Shown here piece by piece: positions 27,637 to 38,168 of a stretch of DNA of 64,000 bases. Origin of the DNA: Pseudomonas oryzihabitans NBRC 102199 (GTDB lineage: Bacteria; Pseudomonadota; Gammaproteobacteria; Pseudomonadales; Pseudomonadaceae); the NCBI RefSeq assembly GCF_000730625.1, contig NZ_BBIT01000016.1, positions 37,993 through 101,992 on the forward strand. Direction: 5' to 3'. Numbering within the stretch: the first letter of the stretch is position 1; each line of letters opens with the position of its first letter. The notes under the pieces were generated by a model. The model was given only the letters and a program-made list of their open reading frames with translations. It was not told the origin of the DNA and made no database searches. The position numbers were made by a program, and so were the translations under genes.

Positions 27637-30441
27637 ATGGCCGATTGGCAATCCCTCGATCCCGAGGCCGCCCGGGAAGCGGAAAAGTACGATAACCCCA
27701 TTCCGAGTCGCGAACTCATTCTGGCTCATCTCGCCGATCGCGGCGCCCCGGCCACACGGCCACAGCTCGCCGAAGAATTCGGTCTCGTCACCGAAGACCA
27801 GCTCGAAGCCTTGCGGCGCCGCATGCGCGCCATGGAGCGCGACGGTCAGGTGATCTACACCCGCCGCGGTGCCTATGCGCCCATCGACAAGCTGGACCTG
27901 GTGCGTGGCCGCATCGCCGGCCATCGCGATGGCTTCGGCTTCCTGATCCCCGACGACGGCAGCGACGACCTCTTCCTCAGCCCGGCGCAGATGCGCCTGG
28001 TGTTCGATGGCGACATCGCCCTGGCGCGGGTCGCCGGCCATGATCGGCGCGGTCGTCGCGAAGGCGGCCTGGTCGAGGTGGTCACCCGGGCGCACGAGTC
28101 GCTGGTCGGGCGCTTCTTCCAGGAGAGCGGCCTGGCCTACGTGGTGCCGGACAATCCCAAGATCGGTCAGCAGGTGCTGGTGCCCGAGGGCAAGCACGGC
28201 GGCGCCGCTCACGGCCAGTTCGTGCAGGTGCGCATCGACGAGTGGCCCACCACCTTCCGCCAGGCCCAGGGCGAAGTGGTCGAGATCCTGGGCGACTACA
28301 TGGCGCCGGGCATGGAGATCGAGGTCGCCCTGCGCAGCTACGACATCCCCAACGAATGGCCCAAGGCCGTCGAGAAGGAGGCTGCCAAGCTCAAGCCCGA
28401 GGTGGAGGAGAAGGACAAGCAGAAGCGCATCGATCTGCGCCAGCTGCCCTTCGTGACCATCGATGGCGAAGATGCTCGCGACTTCGACGATGCCGTCTAT
28501 GCCGAGGCCAAGAAGTCCGGCGGCTGGCGGCTGTACGTGGCCATCGCCGACGTCTCCCACTACGTCAAGGTCGGCTCGGCGCTGGATGCCGAGGCGGAAA
28601 AGCGCGGCAACTCGGTGTATTTTCCCGAGCGGGTGATTCCCATGCTGCCGGAGGCGCTGTCCAACGGCCTCTGTTCGCTCAATCCCCAGGTGGATCGCCT
28701 GGCCATGGTCTGCGAGATGACCATCGCCGCTTCCGGGCGCATGACCGGCTACCAGTTCTACGAAGCGGTCATCCACTCCCATGCCCGTCTGACCTACAAC
28801 AAGGTCTCGGCGGTGCTGGAACAGCCCAAGTCGGCCGAAGGCAAGCAGTTGCGCAAGCAGCTCGGCGACGTGGTGCCGCACCTGGAGCAGCTCTACAGCC
28901 TGTACAAGGTGCTGCTGGCCGCTCGTCATGTGCGTGGCGCCATCGATTTCGAGACCCAGGAAACGCGCATCGTCTTTGGCGCCGATCGCAAGATCTCGGA
29001 GATCCGTCCGACCCAGCGCAACGATGCCCACAAGCTGATCGAGGAGTGCATGCTGTGCGCCAACGTGGCCACCGCCAAGTTCCTCGAAAAGCACAAGGTG
29101 CCGGCCCTCTATCGGGTGCACGAGGCGCCGCCCCTGGAAAAGCAGACCAATCTGCGCCAGTTCCTCGGTGAGATGGGTCTGTCGCTGACCAAGGGCAAGG
29201 CCAATCCGGTGCCGTCGGACTACCAGGCGCTGCTGCAGCAGATCCGTGAGCGGCCGGATTTCCGGCTGATCCAGACGGTGATGCTCAGATCCCTGAGTCA
29301 GGCGGTCTACAGCCCGGACAACAACGGTCACTTCGGTCTCAACTACGAGGCCTACACCCATTTCACCTCGCCGATCCGGCGTTATCCGGATCTGCTGGTG
29401 CACCGGGCGATCCGCAGCGTCATCCGCTCCAAGCTGGAGACCAAGCACGTCAAGCGCGCAGGCGCGACGAGCATGGCCAAGGCGCGCATCTATCCCTACG
29501 ACGAGTTGCGCCTGGATCAGCTCGGTGAGCAGTGCTCCATGACCGAGCGCCGCGCCGACGAAGCCACGCGTGATGTGTCTAACTGGCTCAAGTGCGAGTT
29601 CATGAAGGATCGCGTCGGCGAGACCTATGCCGGCGTCATTACCGCGGTGACCGGTTTCGGCCTGTTCGTCGAACTGTCCGAGGTCTTTGTCGAGGGCCTG
29701 GTGCACGTCACCGCGCTGCCGGACGACTACTACCATTTCGACAGCGTCCATCATCGCCTCTCCGGCGAGCGCAGTGGGCGCAGCTATCGCCTGGGCGATC
29801 CCATCGAGGTGGTGGTGGCCCGGGTCGACCTGGACGAGCGCAAGATCGACTTCGTGCTGCCGGCCTCGGCCGGCGCGCCGCGGGTCCGTGAAGAGCGCGA
29901 GCCGCGCCGCAAGCGTGACGGTCGCGGTCGTCGCCGCGAGGCGCCGGCAGCGGAAGACCAGGCCGTCGCCCCGACGCCGGAAGCCCCGGCCACCTCGGTG
30001 TCGCCGGAATTGCTGGAGCAGGCCGACAAGCTGTTGGGCAATACCGACGTCAAGCGCAGTCGTGCGGTGAAGCAGGCGCTGCTGGCGGAAGCCAAGGTCG
30101 AGGGCGGCAAGCCCAAGGCCAAGGGCAAGTCCGGCGGTCAGGACAAGGCCGGCGCCCAGGGCCAGGCCACGACTCAGGGCAAGACTGCCAAGGGCAAGGC
30201 CAGTGCCACGGCCAAGGCGCGTACCGCTCCGGCGAAGCGTCAAGCGCAGGGTGCTGCTGCCGAAGGCGCCGCTGCGGTGGAAGCCAAGGTCAAGAAGGCC
30301 AAGGCCGCTGCCGCCAAGAAGAAGTCGGCTGCCAAGCCCAAGGTCGAAGGCCAGGCCCAGGCCGCGGCCAAGAGCAGGACCAAGGCCAAGGCCAAGAAGC
30401 CGCATCGCAAGGGCCAGGCGCGCCCCAAGGATGACGCATGA
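27637..30441 (+). CDS. rnr: Ribonuclease R
   Basis: 934 residues. Order: N-terminal helix-turn-helix-like region (SRELILAHLADRGAPATRPQLAEEFGL), cold-shock domains, RNB catalytic domain with the metal-binding DGEDARDFDDAVYAE (residues about 275-290) and CSLNPQVDRLAMVCEM, then an S1 domain (GETYAGVITAVTGFGLFVEL). The last 170 residues are a low-complexity tail rich in Lys, Ala and Gln, as in other Pseudomonas RNase R but long. It degrades structured RNA 3'-5'. Its stop overlaps rlmB by four bases (ATGA). Confidence 0.96.
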   Translation: MADWQSLDPEAAREAEKYDNPIPSRELILAHLADRGAPATRPQLAEEFGLVTEDQLEALRRRMRAMERDGQVIYTRRGAYAPIDKLDLVRGRIAGHRDGFGFLIPDDGSDDLFLSPAQMRLVFDGDIALARVAGHDRRGRREGGLVEVVTRAHESLVGRFFQESGLAYVVPDNPKIGQQVLVPEGKHGGAAHGQFVQVRIDEWPTTFRQAQGEVVEILGDYMAPGMEIEVALRSYDIPNEWPKAVEKEAAKLKPEVEEKDKQKRIDLRQLPFVTIDGEDARDFDDAVYAEAKKSGGWRLYVAIADVSHYVKVGSALDAEAEKRGNSVYFPERVIPMLPEALSNGLCSLNPQVDRLAMVCEMTIAASGRMTGYQFYEAVIHSHARLTYNKVSAVLEQPKSAEGKQLRKQLGDVVPHLEQLYSLYKVLLAARHVRGAIDFETQETRIVFGADRKISEIRPTQRNDAHKLIEECMLCANVATAKFLEKHKVPALYRVHEAPPLEKQTNLRQFLGEMGLSLTKGKANPVPSDYQALLQQIRERPDFRLIQTVMLRSLSQAVYSPDNNGHFGLNYEAYTHFTSPIRRYPDLLVHRAIRSVIRSKLETKHVKRAGATSMAKARIYPYDELRLDQLGEQCSMTERRADEATRDVSNWLKCEFMKDRVGETYAGVITAVTGFGLFVELSEVFVEGLVHVTALPDDYYHFDSVHHRLSGERSGRSYRLGDPIEVVVARVDLDERKIDFVLPASAGAPRVREEREPRRKRDGRGRRREAPAAEDQAVAPTPEAPATSVSPELLEQADKLLGNTDVKRSRAVKQALLAEAKVEGGKPKAKGKSGGQDKAGAQGQATTQGKTAKGKASATAKARTAPAKRQAQGAAAEGAAAVEAKVKKAKAAAAKKKSAAKPKVEGQAQAAAKSRTKAKAKKPHRKGQARPKDDA

Positions 30442-31190
30442 GCCAGCTGGAAACCGTCTACGGTATCCACGCCGTGGAAGCGCTGCTGCGCTTCCACCCG
30501 CGGCGGGTGAAGCAGCTCTGGATCGCCGAAGGGCGGCGTGAGCCGCGGGTGGAGGCCCTGCTGGAGCTGGCCGCCGGTCAGCGCCTGGCGGTGGAAACCA
30601 AGCCGCGGGCGTTGCTCGACGAGCTGGCCGAGGGCGTGCATCAGGGCGTGGTGGCCCAGGTCAGCCCCAGCCAGGTCTGGGGCGAGGCCATGCTCGAGGA
30701 GTTGCTCGATCGGGCCGAAGGTCCGCCGCTGCTGCTGGTGCTCGATGGCGTGACCGATCCGCACAACCTCGGCGCCTGCCTGCGCAGCGCCGATGCCGCC
30801 GGAGCCCTGGCGGTGATCGTGCCCAAGGACAAGTCGGCCACCCTGACCGCCGTGGTGCGCAAGGTCGCCTGTGGGGCCGCCGAGGTGCTGCCGCTGGTGG
30901 CCGTCACCAACCTGGCGCGGACTCTGGAAAAGCTGCAGAAGCGTGGCCTGTGGATCGTCGGGACTGCCGGTGAGGCGACCCAGGAGATCTATGACGTCGA
31001 CATGAGTGGGCCGACCGTGGTGGTCATGGGGGCCGAGGGCAAGGGCATGCGCCGACTGACCCGTGAGCATTGCGATCATCTGGCTCGGCTGCCCATGGCC
31101 GGCAGCGTCAGCAGTCTCAACGTTTCGGTGGCGACCGGGGTCTGCCTGTTCGAGGCCGTGCGTCAAAGACGCGCCTCTGCGCCCAGCTAG
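30438..31190 (+). CDS. rlmB: 23S rRNA (Gm2251) 2'-O-methyltransferase RlmB
   Basis: 250 residues, standard length. An L30e-like N-terminal RNA-binding domain (VYGIHAVEALLRFHPRRVKQLWIAEGR) precedes the SPOUT knot: LDGVTDPHNLGACLRSADAAG (motif 1), MGAEGKGMRRLTREHCD (motif 2) and MAGSVSSLNVSVATGVCLFEA (motif 3). It methylates G2251 in the P loop of 23S rRNA. Coupled to rnr. Confidence 0.97.
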   Translation: MSQLETVYGIHAVEALLRFHPRRVKQLWIAEGRREPRVEALLELAAGQRLAVETKPRALLDELAEGVHQGVVAQVSPSQVWGEAMLEELLDRAEGPPLLLVLDGVTDPHNLGACLRSADAAGALAVIVPKDKSATLTAVVRKVACGAAEVLPLVAVTNLARTLEKLQKRGLWIVGTAGEATQEIYDVDMSGPTVVVMGAEGKGMRRLTREHCDHLARLPMAGSVSSLNVSVATGVCLFEAVRQRRASAPS

Positions 31191-31319
31191 CCCGCGCTAA
31201 GAAACGTCTGGGTACCGACGCAGCGCGTATCGCACTATACGAATCGCGCTGCAGTGCGCAGAATATCGGCCTCGCTCCGGGAATGCCGGGGCGAGGCCTG
31301 TCAACAAGAGGACGCCCGC

Positions 31320-31694
31320 GTGAGTCAGGAGATCCAGGAGCCGGTAGGCTTGCGAGTGCTGCTCGTCGAAGACGATGCCACGCTGCGCATGCTGACCACC
31401 GAAGTCATCGAGGAGCTGGACCATCAGGTTACGGCCGTCGCCTCGGCGGAGGCCGCCCTCGAGTTGCTGCCGCAACGCGAACACGATGTGCTGTTCACCG
31501 ATATCGGGCTGGGCGGCATGTCCGGCATCGAGTTGACCCGCCGCGCCCTGGCGATGGATCCGACGCTGCGCATCGTGGTCGCCTCGGGTTATGCCTTCGA
31601 GCGCGAGCCGGGGATGGAGGCGCGGGTCGGGGTGCTGATCAAGCCCTATGACCTGAACAAGATCCGCCAGGCCCTGGCCGACGTGCAACGCTGA
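31320..31694 (+). CDS. Stand-alone response regulator receiver protein
   Basis: 124 residues, receiver domain only. Acidic pocket VEDD (residues 17-19), phosphoacceptor Asp61 in LFTDIGLGG, Ser89 in VVASGY and Lys108 in LIKPYD are all present, so it should be phosphorylatable. The start is taken as GTG at 31320 because AAGAGGA lies 8 bases before it; the open frame goes back to 31254 without a ribosome site. No histidine kinase is nearby. The partner and output are unknown; it is similar in type to receivers used by hybrid kinases. Between rlmB and this gene is a GC-rich palindrome (about 31268-31299). Confidence 0.85.
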   Translation: MSQEIQEPVGLRVLLVEDDATLRMLTTEVIEELDHQVTAVASAEAALELLPQREHDVLFTDIGLGGMSGIELTRRALAMDPTLRIVVASGYAFEREPGMEARVGVLIKPYDLNKIRQALADVQR

Positions 31695-31736
31695 GTGCCT
31701 GGGGCTGCCCGGCGGTCGCGTCGGTCATGCCTGCGG

Positions 31737-31765
31737 TTGCGCCCCCCGGCGCCCTTCTCTAGAAT
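31737..31765 (+). promoter_or_regulatory. Sigma-70 promoter of the rpsF operon
   Basis: TTGCGC (31737-31742), 17 bases, TAGAAT (31760-31765). A start near 31772 would place the leader hairpin at the very 5' end of the mRNA, about 105 nt before the rpsF ATG. Confidence 0.65.
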
Positions 31766-31772
31766 GTTGCCC

Positions 31773-31807
31773 CTTGCCCGGAGTGCGTCCGCATTCCGCA
31801 GGGCAAG
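31773..31807 (+). promoter_or_regulatory. Structured rpsF leader, candidate S6:S18 autoregulatory RNA
   Basis: CTTGCCC (31773-31779) pairs with GGGCAAG (31801-31807) and GGAGTGCG (31780-31787) with CGCATTCC (31790-31797, one G-U pair), leaving a GCA bulge on the 3' side. The 3' strand contains CCG next to the bulge. The S6:S18 complex is known to bind a bulged, CCG-containing stem in rpsF leaders of many bacteria; position and shape fit, but identity with that motif is not proven. A second small stem, CCGCG-TTTC-CGCGG, lies closer to the ATG (31836-31849). Confidence 0.5.
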
Positions 31808-31876
31808 TCATCCGAACTATTCACTCCTTGTCTGACCGCGTTTCCGCGGCAGGCTGCAACCCGTAAGGAGCATTAA

Positions 31877-32293
31877 ATGCGTCATTACGAAGTCGTGTTC
31901 CTGGTTCATCCGGACCAGAGCGAACAGGTGGGCGGCATGGTCGAGCGCTACACCAAGGCTATCGAAGAAGACGGTGGCAAAGTCCATCGCCTGGAAGACT
32001 GGGGCCGTCGTCAGCTGGCTTACGCCATCGACAACGTTCACAAGGCTCACTATGTGCTCATGAACATCGAGTGCAGCGCCAAGGCCCTGGCCGAGCTGGA
32101 AGACAACTTCCGCTACAACGACGCCGTGATCCGCAACATGATCCTGCGCCGTGACGAGGCCGTCACCGGTCAATCCGAGATGCTCAAGGCCGAAGAAAAC
32201 CGCAACGAGCGTCGCGAGCGTCGCGAGCGTCCTGCCGAGTCCGAGTCCGAGTCCGCCGAAGGCAACTCCGACGACGCCGACAGCGCCGAGTAA
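31877..32293 (+). CDS. rpsF: 30S ribosomal protein S6
   Basis: 138 residues. [25 protein letters not shown] and the [24 protein letters not shown] strand are classic S6. The C-terminal tail after residue 105 is acidic ([18 protein letters not shown]), the region modified by RimK-type glutamylation in enterics and a target of RimK in Pseudomonas. S6 binds 16S rRNA as a pair with S18, encoded next. TAAGGAG precedes the ATG. Confidence 0.98.
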   Translation: MRHYEVVFLVHPDQSEQVGGMVERYTKAIEEDGGKVHRLEDWGRRQLAYAIDNVHKAHYVLMNIECSAKALAELEDNFRYNDAVIRNMILRRDEAVTGQSEMLKAEENRNERRERRERPAESESESAEGNSDDADSAE

Positions 32294-32319
32294 TCTGGAT
32301 CTAGCGAGGAATCATTGTC

Positions 32320-32550
32320 ATGGCACGTTTCTTCCGTCGTCGTAAGTTCTGCCGTTTCACCGCCGAAGGCGTGAAAGAGATCGACTACAAGGATCTCAAC
32401 ACCCTGAAGGCCTACGTCTCCGAAACCGGCAAGATCGTCCCGAGCCGTATCACTGGCACCAAGGCCAAGTACCAGCGTCAGCTGGGTACCGCCATCAAGC
32501 GTGCCCGTTACCTGGCCCTGCTGCCCTACACCGACAGCCACGGTCGTTGA
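32320..32550 (+). CDS. rpsR: 30S ribosomal protein S18
   Basis: 76 residues, full length: [25 protein letters not shown], then [29 protein letters not shown]. It forms the S6:S18 heterodimer on the platform of the 30S subunit. Lies 26 bases after rpsF in the same operon. Only one cysteine is seen in the N-terminus, so this is the zinc-independent form. Confidence 0.98.
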   Translation: MARFFRRRKFCRFTAEGVKEIDYKDLNTLKAYVSETGKIVPSRITGTKAKYQRQLGTAIKRARYLALLPYTDSHGR

Positions 32551-32585
32551 TCGACGCCTGATCACGAATAACGGATAAACACGGC

Positions 32586-33476
32586 ATGCGGCCTCTGGCT
32601 GAGTTCATCATGCGCGGCCGTACTCAAGCCACCCTCGTGGTGGTGCTGGGTGCAGTCGTGCCGCTGCTGTACTGGATGACCGCTGCCGGTGGCAGCCTGG
32701 TGCTGTTGCGCCGGGGACCTGCCGCGGCGGCCGGGGTGCTGGTCTGGGCCCTGTTGCCAGCGCTGTTCTGGCTGTATCTGGGTGATGCCAGCATCGTGCT
32801 GGTGTTGCTGGGTTCGACGCTGCTGGCGGCCATCTTGCGCCAGAGTCTGTCCTGGACCCGGGTGCTGTTGGCCAGTGTCCCCTTGGGGCTGGTCTTCGCC
32901 CTGGTGCTGGGCCAGGTCTATGCCGAGGGCATCGCGCAACTGGCGGAGGAAATCCGTCGGTTGCTGCCCCAGGTGTTGGGCCCGAGCGCGGCGCAGTTGC
33001 CGCCGGAAAAGCAGGCGCAGTTGCAGCAGTTGCTGCTGCCCGTGCTGACCGGCCTGATGGCGGCGTTCTTCCAGATCACCTGCCTGCTGTGCCTGATGCT
33101 CGGGCGCTACTGGCAGGCGGCGCTGTACAACCCCCAGGGGTTCGGTCGCGAATTTCGCGCCCTGCGTCTGCGTCCGGCCATCGCGCTCGGCCTCCTGGCC
33201 CTGCTGGTGCTGGCGCCGAACCTGGGCAGCGGGCTTGGCCTGCTGACCCCGCTGTGCAGCGTGCCGCTGGCCTTTGCCGGCATCGCCCTGCTGCACGGGC
33301 TGGTGGCGGCCAAGCGCCTGGCAGGATTCTGGCTGGTGGGGCTGTACGTGACGCTGTTGCTGTTCGGGCAGCTGATCTATCCGTTGTTGGTGATTCTGGC
33401 TGTGATCGATAGCGTGTTCGATTTCCGTGGGCGGTCCGCGCAAGAGCCGCAGGGGCCCGCGGACGGTGAAGGTTAA
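32586..33476 (+). CDS. DUF2232 family membrane protein
   Basis: 296 residues, strongly hydrophobic with about eight predicted membrane spans ([60 protein letters not shown] and others). It resembles the YybS/DUF2232 proteins that sit between rpsR and rplI in Pseudomonas (PA4933 type). An amphipathic stretch ([38 protein letters not shown]) faces solvent. Related proteins are proposed to have an S-component-like transporter fold, but the function is unknown. Confidence 0.85.
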   Translation: MRPLAEFIMRGRTQATLVVVLGAVVPLLYWMTAAGGSLVLLRRGPAAAAGVLVWALLPALFWLYLGDASIVLVLLGSTLLAAILRQSLSWTRVLLASVPLGLVFALVLGQVYAEGIAQLAEEIRRLLPQVLGPSAAQLPPEKQAQLQQLLLPVLTGLMAAFFQITCLLCLMLGRYWQAALYNPQGFGREFRALRLRPAIALGLLALLVLAPNLGSGLGLLTPLCSVPLAFAGIALLHGLVAAKRLAGFWLVGLYVTLLLFGQLIYPLLVILAVIDSVFDFRGRSAQEPQGPADGEG

Positions 33477-33496
33477 AAGTTAAGAGGAAAGACTCA

Positions 33497-33943
33497 ATGG
33501 ATGTCATCCTGCTGGAAAAGATCGCCAACCTGGGCAACCTGGGCGACAAAGTGAACGTCAAGGGCGGTTACGCCCGTAACTTCCTGCTGCCGCAGGGCAA
33601 GGCCACCGCAGCCACCGCTGCCAACGTCGAGGCTTTCGAAGCTCGTCGCGCCGAGCTCGAGAAGCAGGCTGCCGAGAAGAAGGCCGAGGCTGATGCCCGT
33701 GCCGCCAAGCTGGCCGACCTGACCGTTACCATCGCCGCCAACTCCGGCGACGAAGGCAAGCTGTTCGGTTCCATCGGCACCCGCGACATCGCCGAAGCCG
33801 TCAGCGCCGCCGGCGTTGAGCTGGACAAGAGCGAAGTTCGCCTGCCCAACGGCGCCCTGCGCAGCGTTGGCGAATACGATGTCGAAGTGCACCTGCACAC
33901 CGACGTCGAAGCCACCGTCAAGGTCGTCGTCGTCGCTGAATAA
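33497..33943 (+). CDS. rplI: 50S ribosomal protein L9
   Basis: 148 residues. The N-terminal domain [36 protein letters not shown] is diagnostic; a long connecting helix rich in Ala, Glu and Lys follows, then the C-terminal domain ([27 protein letters not shown]). L9 sits at the base of the L1 stalk and helps keep frame. AGAGGAAAG precedes the ATG. A strong terminator follows. Confidence 0.98.
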   Translation: MDVILLEKIANLGNLGDKVNVKGGYARNFLLPQGKATAATAANVEAFEARRAELEKQAAEKKAEADARAAKLADLTVTIAANSGDEGKLFGSIGTRDIAEAVSAAGVELDKSEVRLPNGALRSVGEYDVEVHLHTDVEATVKVVVVAE

Positions 33944-33998
33944 GCGCGCCGTCGCCTGACTGGCGGACTTGCGCCCCGGCGCCGGTCTGTCGACAATC

Positions 33999-34040
33999 GG
34001 GCACGTCATTGCCAAGGCAGTGACGTGCCCTTTGTCTTTT
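33999..34040 (+). terminator. Rho-independent terminator of the rpsF-rplI operon
   Basis: GGGCACGTCA-TTGCC faces GGCAG-TGACGTGCCC across two bases: a stem of about 15 pairs with one mismatch, followed by TTTGTCTTTTCT. It lies 55 bases after the rplI stop and about 55 bases before the dnaB ATG. Confidence 0.92.
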
Positions 34041-34093
34041 CTGCCCTATCGAAAATCATTTCGCCGCCCGCAATGGGGGCCCAAGACCTGCGC

Positions 34094-36504
<2,411 letters not shown>

Positions 36505-36583
36505 CCCCACGCAGCCGGCGCCGCTATCGCTTCGGGTGGTGGCGGCTGCGTCTCCCGTCGAAGCCGGATCCGGATCCGCCGCC

Positions 36584-38065
36584 ATGCCCCAGACGCTCAC
36601 CCCGGTGCAGACCCGGGCGCTGTTCCTTTCCGCACTGCTGCTGTTCGTCCTGCCCTTCATCCTGGTCGACTTTCCCTATGTCGATGACAACTGGCGCATC
36701 CAGCTGGAGAACGGCCCGGAGTGGCGCCAGCAGGGGCGGGTGCTCACCGAGGTCTTCTATCGGCTGCTGACCTTCAGCGGCAGTACCCTCAACCTCTTCC
36801 CCCTGCCGCTGCTGATCGCCTGCGCCGCCGCGACCTGGGCCCTGACCGATCTGGCCAGGCACTGCTTCGGCGCGCCGCGACCGACCCAGTGCCTGGCCCT
36901 GCTGCCGCTGTGGTTCTCGCCGTTCTGGCTGGGCAACCTGACCTACCAGTACGATGGCCCGACCATGGCCCTGAGTCTGGTGGCGGTGATCTATGCGGCG
37001 ATCTTTCGCAGTCGTCACACCGTGCTGGCGCTGCTGGTGCCGGCGGCGCTGCTGGCGGCGGCCGTCGCTTTCTACCAGGTGGCCCTCAATGTCTTCGTCG
37101 GCCTCTGCTGCCTGGAGTTCATCCGCGCCGTGCAACGCCGCGAGGCCCCGGCGCAGGCCCTGCGGCTGGTGCTGCGCCAGGGCCTGCAGTTGCTGCTGGG
37201 TTGCGCCCTCTACTTCCTCACCGCCTATCAGCTGATGGCGACCACGCGACACGCCGGTGTGGGTGGCCAGGTGCTGCCCGAGCTCTGGCATCGGCTGGGC
37301 GAGGTGCTGCAGAGCGTCGGCCTGCTGGTCACCCCCGGCAATCTCTGGCTGTGGTGGCTGTTTGGTGGGCTGGCGGCGATCGGCTATGGCCTGGGCGGCC
37401 TGACCTATGCCCGCGCCTATGGCCGCCGGGCGCTGCTGCCCCTGCTGCTGTACGGCGCGACGCTGCCGGTGCTGGCCGCCTGCGTGGCCGGCATCACCCT
37501 GCTGTTCAGCGATTTCATCCTCGAGGCGCGCACCCTGATGGGCCTGGCGGTCATCCTGACCCTGGCCCTGCTGCTGGCCCACGACCTGCTGGAGCGCCTC
37601 CAGCCACGGCTGACCTGGCTGCTGGTGCTGCCCGTGCTGTGGATGCTGTCGCTGGCCTATGCCTATGGCCAGGTGCTCTCGGCGCAAAAGACCTTCGAGC
37701 GCGGTTTCGTCCAGGAACTGCACCATGACCTCAGCAGCCTTCCGGAGCTGCGGCCGCTCAAGCGGCTGCTCTGGACCGGAGGTCCGCTGGAGGTGGCCTG
37801 GCTGCCGCTGGCGCAGAAGACCTTCGAGCAGGTGCCGGTCCTGCCCTTCATCCTCGGCCTGTCGCCGGGCAACTTCATGATCGCCGAACGCCTGCTGGAT
37901 CTGGGGGTGATCGACGATGCCGACAGCGACAGCTGCACCCAGCGGGTGGCCGTGCCCGGTGCCGCCACGCGACTGGTGGACAATCGCTTCTACGACATCT
38001 GGGCGGTGGGCGAGGACGGCTGCATCATCATGAAGCCGCAAAGGCCCTGGGTGCCGTTCGAGTAG
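36584..38065 (+). CDS. Polytopic glucosyltransferase-like protein (GtrII family)
   Basis: 493 residues with about ten membrane spans. Soon after the first span is VDFPYVDDNWRIQLENGPEWRQQGRVLTEVFYRLL: an acidic pair (DD) in the first periplasmic loop and a GR motif, the layout of GtrII-type and other GT-C glycosyltransferases that move sugars from undecaprenyl phosphate onto O-antigen. No gtrA flippase or gtrB glucosyltransferase gene is adjacent, so donor supply would come from elsewhere. The ATG at 36584 is preferred; a GTG at 36536 is possible and neither has a good ribosome site. The substrate is unknown. Confidence 0.65.
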   Translation: MPQTLTPVQTRALFLSALLLFVLPFILVDFPYVDDNWRIQLENGPEWRQQGRVLTEVFYRLLTFSGSTLNLFPLPLLIACAAATWALTDLARHCFGAPRPTQCLALLPLWFSPFWLGNLTYQYDGPTMALSLVAVIYAAIFRSRHTVLALLVPAALLAAAVAFYQVALNVFVGLCCLEFIRAVQRREAPAQALRLVLRQGLQLLLGCALYFLTAYQLMATTRHAGVGGQVLPELWHRLGEVLQSVGLLVTPGNLWLWWLFGGLAAIGYGLGGLTYARAYGRRALLPLLLYGATLPVLAACVAGITLLFSDFILEARTLMGLAVILTLALLLAHDLLERLQPRLTWLLVLPVLWMLSLAYAYGQVLSAQKTFERGFVQELHHDLSSLPELRPLKRLLWTGGPLEVAWLPLAQKTFEQVPVLPFILGLSPGNFMIAERLLDLGVIDDADSDSCTQRVAVPGAATRLVDNRFYDIWAVGEDGCIIMKPQRPWVPFE

Positions 38066-38073
38066 GGAGGTAG

Positions 38074-38156
38074 GTTGGGCTGAGACGGCTCCATCGTCGA
38101 AGCCCAACGATCGGTGCCTACCCCAGGTGTTGGGCTTCGCTTGCGCTCAGCCCAAC
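38074..38156. repeat. Double palindromic repeat, GTTGGGCT/AGCCCAAC
   Basis: Two hairpins in a row: GTTGGGCT (38074-38081) with AGCCCAAC (38101-38108), then GTTGGGCT (38129-38136) with AGCCCAAC (38149-38156). The second has the loop TCGCTTGCGCTC and shares the GGCTTCGCT core with 22106-22144. It fills the gap between the convergent GtrII-like and aroP genes and could act as a terminator. Confidence 0.75.
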
Positions 38157-38168
38157 TACCCGTAGCGA

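Noticed and set aside
31254..31319. Longer response regulator N-terminus
   Set aside because: The extra residues are Arg/Cys-rich and unlike receivers, and they overlap a palindrome; the GTG at 31320 has a good ribosome site.
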